A DNA stretch of 35,479 nucleotides from Saprospiraceae bacterium. Its GTDB lineage: Bacteria; Bacteroidota; Bacteroidia; Chitinophagales; Saprospiraceae. Position 1 is the stretch's first letter, and each line of letters starts with the position of its first letter. Position numbers and translations under genes: made by a program. The notes under the pieces were generated by a model. That model was not told where the DNA came from and made no database searches. It saw only the letters and a list, made by a program, of their open reading frames with translations. The stretch is taken from NCBI GenBank assembly GCA_020436785.1, contig JAGQXC010000320.1, positions 1 to 35,479 on the forward strand, in the 5' to 3' direction. Positions 32,562 through 35,479 of this stretch are shown piece by piece.

Positions 32562-34922
32562 TCATTGGGTCAACATCCTTACACCGTACACCACACCGGC
32601 GGTATTTTCAGGATGGCCCTGGAACCTAACCCTGACCTTGTGTTTTCCTCGCGTCAATGATCTGGGTATTGGGTATTCAACATCAAAAAATACCCCGGGG
32701 AATTTCTCATTGAGTTGCTGGGTGCCGATTTTCTGGCCATTCACCAGGATGTCAAACGCCCGTTTTCCCCGGTCGGAGCCCCAGTAGGTGGCCATCAGGG
32801 TTTGTTCTTTTTGCGGATCCACCATCATGTCGAATTCAAAATACCCTCCGTTGCGGGCATCCCGCCCCTTACGGCCCGATTCGTCATACACGTAGGAAGC
32901 CTCGACACTGGATAGATGATGATCCCTTTCCGGCTGCATTTCACCCAGTCGCATGAGGTCGACCGTGCGTCGGTCGATTTCCGCCTGGCGCTTTTGGTTT
33001 TCCAGAAAGTCCTGCTTCCGTTGTTCCCATCCGGCGTCGGTAAAATAATCCAGATAGGTCGTATAGCGAATGGTGTCTGCCTGATAGAAAGGTATAAATG
33101 ACAGGTCATAGGGTCTGCCGGCATACTCGGAGTGGAAGCGAAGACCATGATTGTTTTCCTGGGTGACCCAGGCATCCGGCTGGCGGTTATCGGTGACGAT
33201 GACCGGCACTTCATAGAGGGGGTCTTCGACTTTCTCCGGCAGTTGTCCGGCCAGCACGTACGGTCCGTACAACAAGGCAATGCGATCCGGATTGTCGGGC
33301 ATGGCTTCTTCACGGAGATCAGCCGGCATCTCAATGCGAATGACATCACCATCGTGCCAGATCCTTTTTATGGATGCGTAGTCGGTCGTTTTATAATGCG
33401 AAAGGATCGGCGATCCGTTTACCCAGATACGCATGCCCTGAGTCGCCCAGTCGGGATGCCGTAATTTAAGGGTAAATTCATGGGGCGCGTCACTACCGAT
33501 GCGCATGGTCACGGCACCTGTCGCTGGATCACCGGTCTGACTCAATTCCATTTCCTTACCATGCCAATTCAATTTACTGGGAATGTAGAGATTAACCACC
33601 AGGCTGCCATCCTGACCGGTGAAATAGATGTGTTCGGCATATTTGCCATGATTTTCCATGGCGGTACCTACACAGCACCAGAAAGAATGGAATTTGTTGC
33701 TGTAATGCCGTTTGGTACCCTGGCGTAAGGGAATGAAATAACAATATTGGCCCGGCCCTTCGATCGAGGCCAGAATGTGATTGTATAAGGCACGCTCGTA
33801 GAAATCGGCATAGGATGGGTCTCCGGTCCAGGTGAACAGGTGTTGAGTCAGTTTTAGCATGTTGTAGACATTGCAGCTTTCTCCGGTGGCATCGGAGAGT
33901 TTGTCATTTAACTGATCTGCGGCACCAAAATATTCGGATATTCCATGGCTTCCGGTCACGTAGGAGTGGTGGTAAACGACCCGGTCCCAAAAGAACCTGG
34001 CAATCGAAGAATCCTCAGGATTACCGGTCAGTTCATAACGCCGGGCACAACCGATGACTTTGGGAATCTGGGTATTGCCATGTTTGCCGGCCAGATTATC
34101 TTCACCCTTAGCCAGCGGGTCAAGGACGGTGTGGTCGTGAAATTTGCGGGAAAGGGCCAGGTATTTTTCATTTTTGGTCAATGCATACAAATTAACCAGG
34201 GCATCATTCATCCCGCCGTATTCACATTTCAACATTTCCTGCCATTGTTCTTCCGTCAAGCCGGCAAATTTATCGTTAATCCAATCGGCAAACTTGATGG
34301 CGATTTCCAAAGCTTTCCGGTTTCCGGTGTATTGATAAACATCCAGTAATCCTGCGAAGACCTTGTGCAAATTATACCAGGGGGACCATAACCCATTCAG
34401 ATCAAAGCCCCTGGAAACGATCTCACCCGATGCAATCACGCTCCAGGTGGAATCTTCTTTGGGAATCGCACCGACGTAGCCGGTTCCCCGCGCGGCCTGA
34501 CAACGTGCAAGCTCGTCCACCACATAATCGGTGCGTTGTTTGTAGCCTTCCTGTCCGGTCGCTGCATACATCTGCGCACATCCGCTGAGGTAATGCCCCA
34601 GGCTGTGGCCGGAAAGCGTGCCTTCTTCCCATCCTCCGTATAGGTCTCCTTTGACCGGCAGTCCGGCAAATTCATGAAAACGATGCAAGAGACGGTCAGG
34701 ATCCAGTTCCAGTAAATACTTGCCATTCATTTCCATGGCAACTTTGAAAGGCGAATCGAGTAATCGTACATCAGCGAGGGAAAATCCCAGCAAGGCAGGT
34801 TGAATGGCATCAGGAACCTTTTGCAATTGGGCCAATTCGGGAGTTGGCGCCATGTTTTGACTTTCGGCGTCAACTAAACAGGCAGCTAGCAGGATGAGAA
34901 GGTGAAGAACACCGCTTCGCAT
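32562..34922 (-). CDS. GH127-type beta-L-arabinofuranosidase lipoprotein
   Basis: A 786-residue secreted glycosidase starting MRSGVLHLLILLAAC, with a lipobox LAAC (C15). The catalytic (alpha/alpha)6 domain has GGWEEGTLSGHSLGHYLS near 105-122 and the zinc-cysteine centre of GH127: E348 and C350 in GESCNVYNML, and C416-C417 in FWCCVGTAMENHGKY. In HypBA1 of Bifidobacterium the equivalent residues are E338, C340, C417 (nucleophile) and C418. The remaining ~350 residues are beta-sandwich, with a C-terminal module (~650-786) in the place of the DUF6805 domain. The frame is open to 34991, but the extra residues run into a terminator. Substrate specificity is by family. It is convergent with satP, 4 bp apart. 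Confidence 0.9.
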   Translation of the reverse strand: MRSGVLHLLILLAACLVDAESQNMAPTPELAQLQKVPDAIQPALLGFSLADVRLLDSPFKVAMEMNGKYLLELDPDRLLHRFHEFAGLPVKGDLYGGWEEGTLSGHSLGHYLSGCAQMYAATGQEGYKQRTDYVVDELARCQAARGTGYVGAIPKEDSTWSVIASGEIVSRGFDLNGLWSPWYNLHKVFAGLLDVYQYTGNRKALEIAIKFADWINDKFAGLTEEQWQEMLKCEYGGMNDALVNLYALTKNEKYLALSRKFHDHTVLDPLAKGEDNLAGKHGNTQIPKVIGCARRYELTGNPEDSSIARFFWDRVVYHHSYVTGSHGISEYFGAADQLNDKLSDATGESCNVYNMLKLTQHLFTWTGDPSYADFYERALYNHILASIEGPGQYCYFIPLRQGTKRHYSNKFHSFWCCVGTAMENHGKYAEHIYFTGQDGSLVVNLYIPSKLNWHGKEMELSQTGDPATGAVTMRIGSDAPHEFTLKLRHPDWATQGMRIWVNGSPILSHYKTTDYASIKRIWHDGDVIRIEMPADLREEAMPDNPDRIALLYGPYVLAGQLPEKVEDPLYEVPVIVTDNRQPDAWVTQENNHGLRFHSEYAGRPYDLSFIPFYQADTIRYTTYLDYFTDAGWEQRKQDFLENQKRQAEIDRRTVDLMRLGEMQPERDHHLSSVEASYVYDESGRKGRDARNGGYFEFDMMVDPQKEQTLMATYWGSDRGKRAFDILVNGQKIGTQQLNEKFPGVFFDVEYPIPRSLTRGKHKVRVRFQGHPENTAGVVYGVRMLTQ

Positions 34923-34991
34923 GAGATCGGATTTATGATTTGAATTCCGAAAATAGGAAAACGTCCCGCAAGAAACCGGAAGGGACGACAC

Positions 34992-35018
34992 AAAAAAAAT
35001 CCCCGCCCGAAGGCAGGG
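34992..35018 (-). terminator. Rho-independent terminator with UUCG loop
   Basis: Read on the minus strand: CCCTGCC, a TTCG tetraloop, GGCGGGG, then eight Ts. All seven pairs form, one of them G-T. It ends the gene at 35063-35479 and separates it from the GH127 gene. Its overlap with the possible longer GH127 start (34991) supports the ATG at 34922. Confidence 0.85.
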
Positions 35019-35062
35019 ATATCAACAGGTCAATCAAAATTGACAAAAATCTTTAAAGGAAC

Positions 35063-35479
35063 TTATTCATCAGCTGCCAGAAAGTCCGCCTTCGAACGGA
35101 CCGTAATGGGCTCCTTTTTCGCTTTGGTTAACAGGCCGTTGATCACGGACAATTGGCTGTGAACGCTTTCCATTTGTTTTTGTGCATCGGCGAGCTTGCC
35201 GGAAAGTAGGGCGAGATTTTGCATTTGGGCATCGGTGGGCCGACCGTTGTAGCCCACTACTTCACTGTAGAGGGTTGAGATTTTCTCTCGCAACAAGGGT
35301 TCAGCCGTGCCCACATAGTTATCTCCGGTCATGACGACCAAGGGTTCCTTAAGCTTTTCCAATTCCATCATTAATCCAGGTAGCAGGTTGGCTATTTTTT
35401 TATTCACCGGGTTCGCCTGAAGCTTCTTGCCGGCCTCATGAAGATTGTCGATCTCATCCACCAGGTAAGCCAGGTCTTC
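35063..35479 (-). CDS. C-terminal part of an unidentified, helix-rich protein (5' end outside the window)
   Basis: The frame is open to the window edge (138 residues visible) with no ATG; a GTG at 35461 is inside the coding sequence. It is rich in E, K, L and Q with heptad-like spacing: AGKKLQANPVNKKI, LMMELEKLKEPL, TLYSEVVGYNGRPTDAQMQ and LADAQKQMESVHSQLSV. This is a long coiled-coil or helical bundle. The LVVMTGDNY and ISTLYSEVVGYNGRPTDAQ pattern resembles the helical tail of the secreted BNR/Asp-box (VPS10/sortilin-like) glycosyl-hydrolase-like proteins of Bacteroidota. That is a weak, memory-based match and the rest of the protein is not visible. A strong terminator follows. Confidence 0.55.
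   Translation of the reverse strand, partial: EDLAYLVDEIDNLHEAGKKLQANPVNKKIANLLPGLMMELEKLKEPLVVMTGDNYVGTAEPLLREKISTLYSEVVGYNGRPTDAQMQNLALLSGKLADAQKQMESVHSQLSVINGLLTKAKKEPITVRSKADFLAADE

Noticed and set aside
1..35479. Defence system, prophage, CRISPR array or insertion sequence
   Set aside because: No nuclease, integrase, transposase, cas or phage structural genes and no regularly spaced repeats were seen on either strand.

Overview
The window looks like chromosomal DNA from a Gram-negative Bacteroidota member, plausibly near Saprospiria or Chitinophagales. The evidence is family content (an ABC permease fused to an M1 peptidase, a DUF6090 protein, ThuA/sugar-dehydrogenase/cytochrome c fusions, GH109 and GH127 enzymes, lpxB beside surE), near-absence of Shine-Dalgarno sequences, and two exact Bacteroidota-type -7 boxes (TAnnTTTG). 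GC content is moderate by eye, with a few AT-rich intergenic patches. I saw no rRNA, tRNA, CRISPR array, transposase or phage gene.

Layout. 1-96: possible 3' end of a + strand gene. 227-5680 (-): AraC-type membrane regulator, ABC ATPase, and a permease fused to an M1 metallopeptidase. 5787-8238 (-): CPBP-like membrane protein, DUF4287/DUF5655 protein, serine-hydrolase lipoprotein. 8300-10611 (-): compact three-gene set of SnoaL-like, DUF6265-SRPBCC and SRPBCC proteins behind a good -7 box. 10736-12523 (-): AraC regulator and an ANT(6)-type nucleotidyltransferase. 12608-14397 (-): two overlapping secreted-protein genes, one of them TraB/GumN-like, in AT-richer DNA. 14524-16994: HxlR regulator with an FAD monooxygenase (-), divergent from a dimeric-barrel ABM-like protein (+), with repeats between them. 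17094-18179 (-): a second serine hydrolase. 18180-18834: poorly coding DNA. 18835-24214 (-): paraoxonase-like lipoprotein, a giant ThuA/glucose dehydrogenase/PKD/cytochrome c protein and a frameshifted DUF6090 gene. 24849-26779 (-): aguB-aguA. 26780-27279: intergenic DNA with a MITE-like 13-bp inverted repeat. 27280-32557 (+): thioredoxin, surE, a small membrane protein, a Tat-exported GH109-like enzyme, lpxB and an acetate transporter. 32562-34922 (-): GH127 enzyme. 35063-35479 (-): the 3' part of a gene running off the window.

How the genes fit together. Agmatine to putrescine is a complete two-step pathway here (AguA then AguB). surE and lpxB are household genes, with lpxB implying lipid A. 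GH109 and GH127 enzymes, the acetate transporter and the ThuA/dehydrogenase/cytochrome protein fit a heterotroph that handles sugars at its envelope. The HxlR/FAD-monooxygenase/ABM trio looks like an inducible redox or detoxification unit.

I found no clearly unprecedented system. The best candidates for a second look are the AraC/ABC/M1-peptidase locus, the overlapping propeller-like/TraB pair, the MITE-like element, the satP leader palindromes, and the frameshift in the DUF6090 gene.
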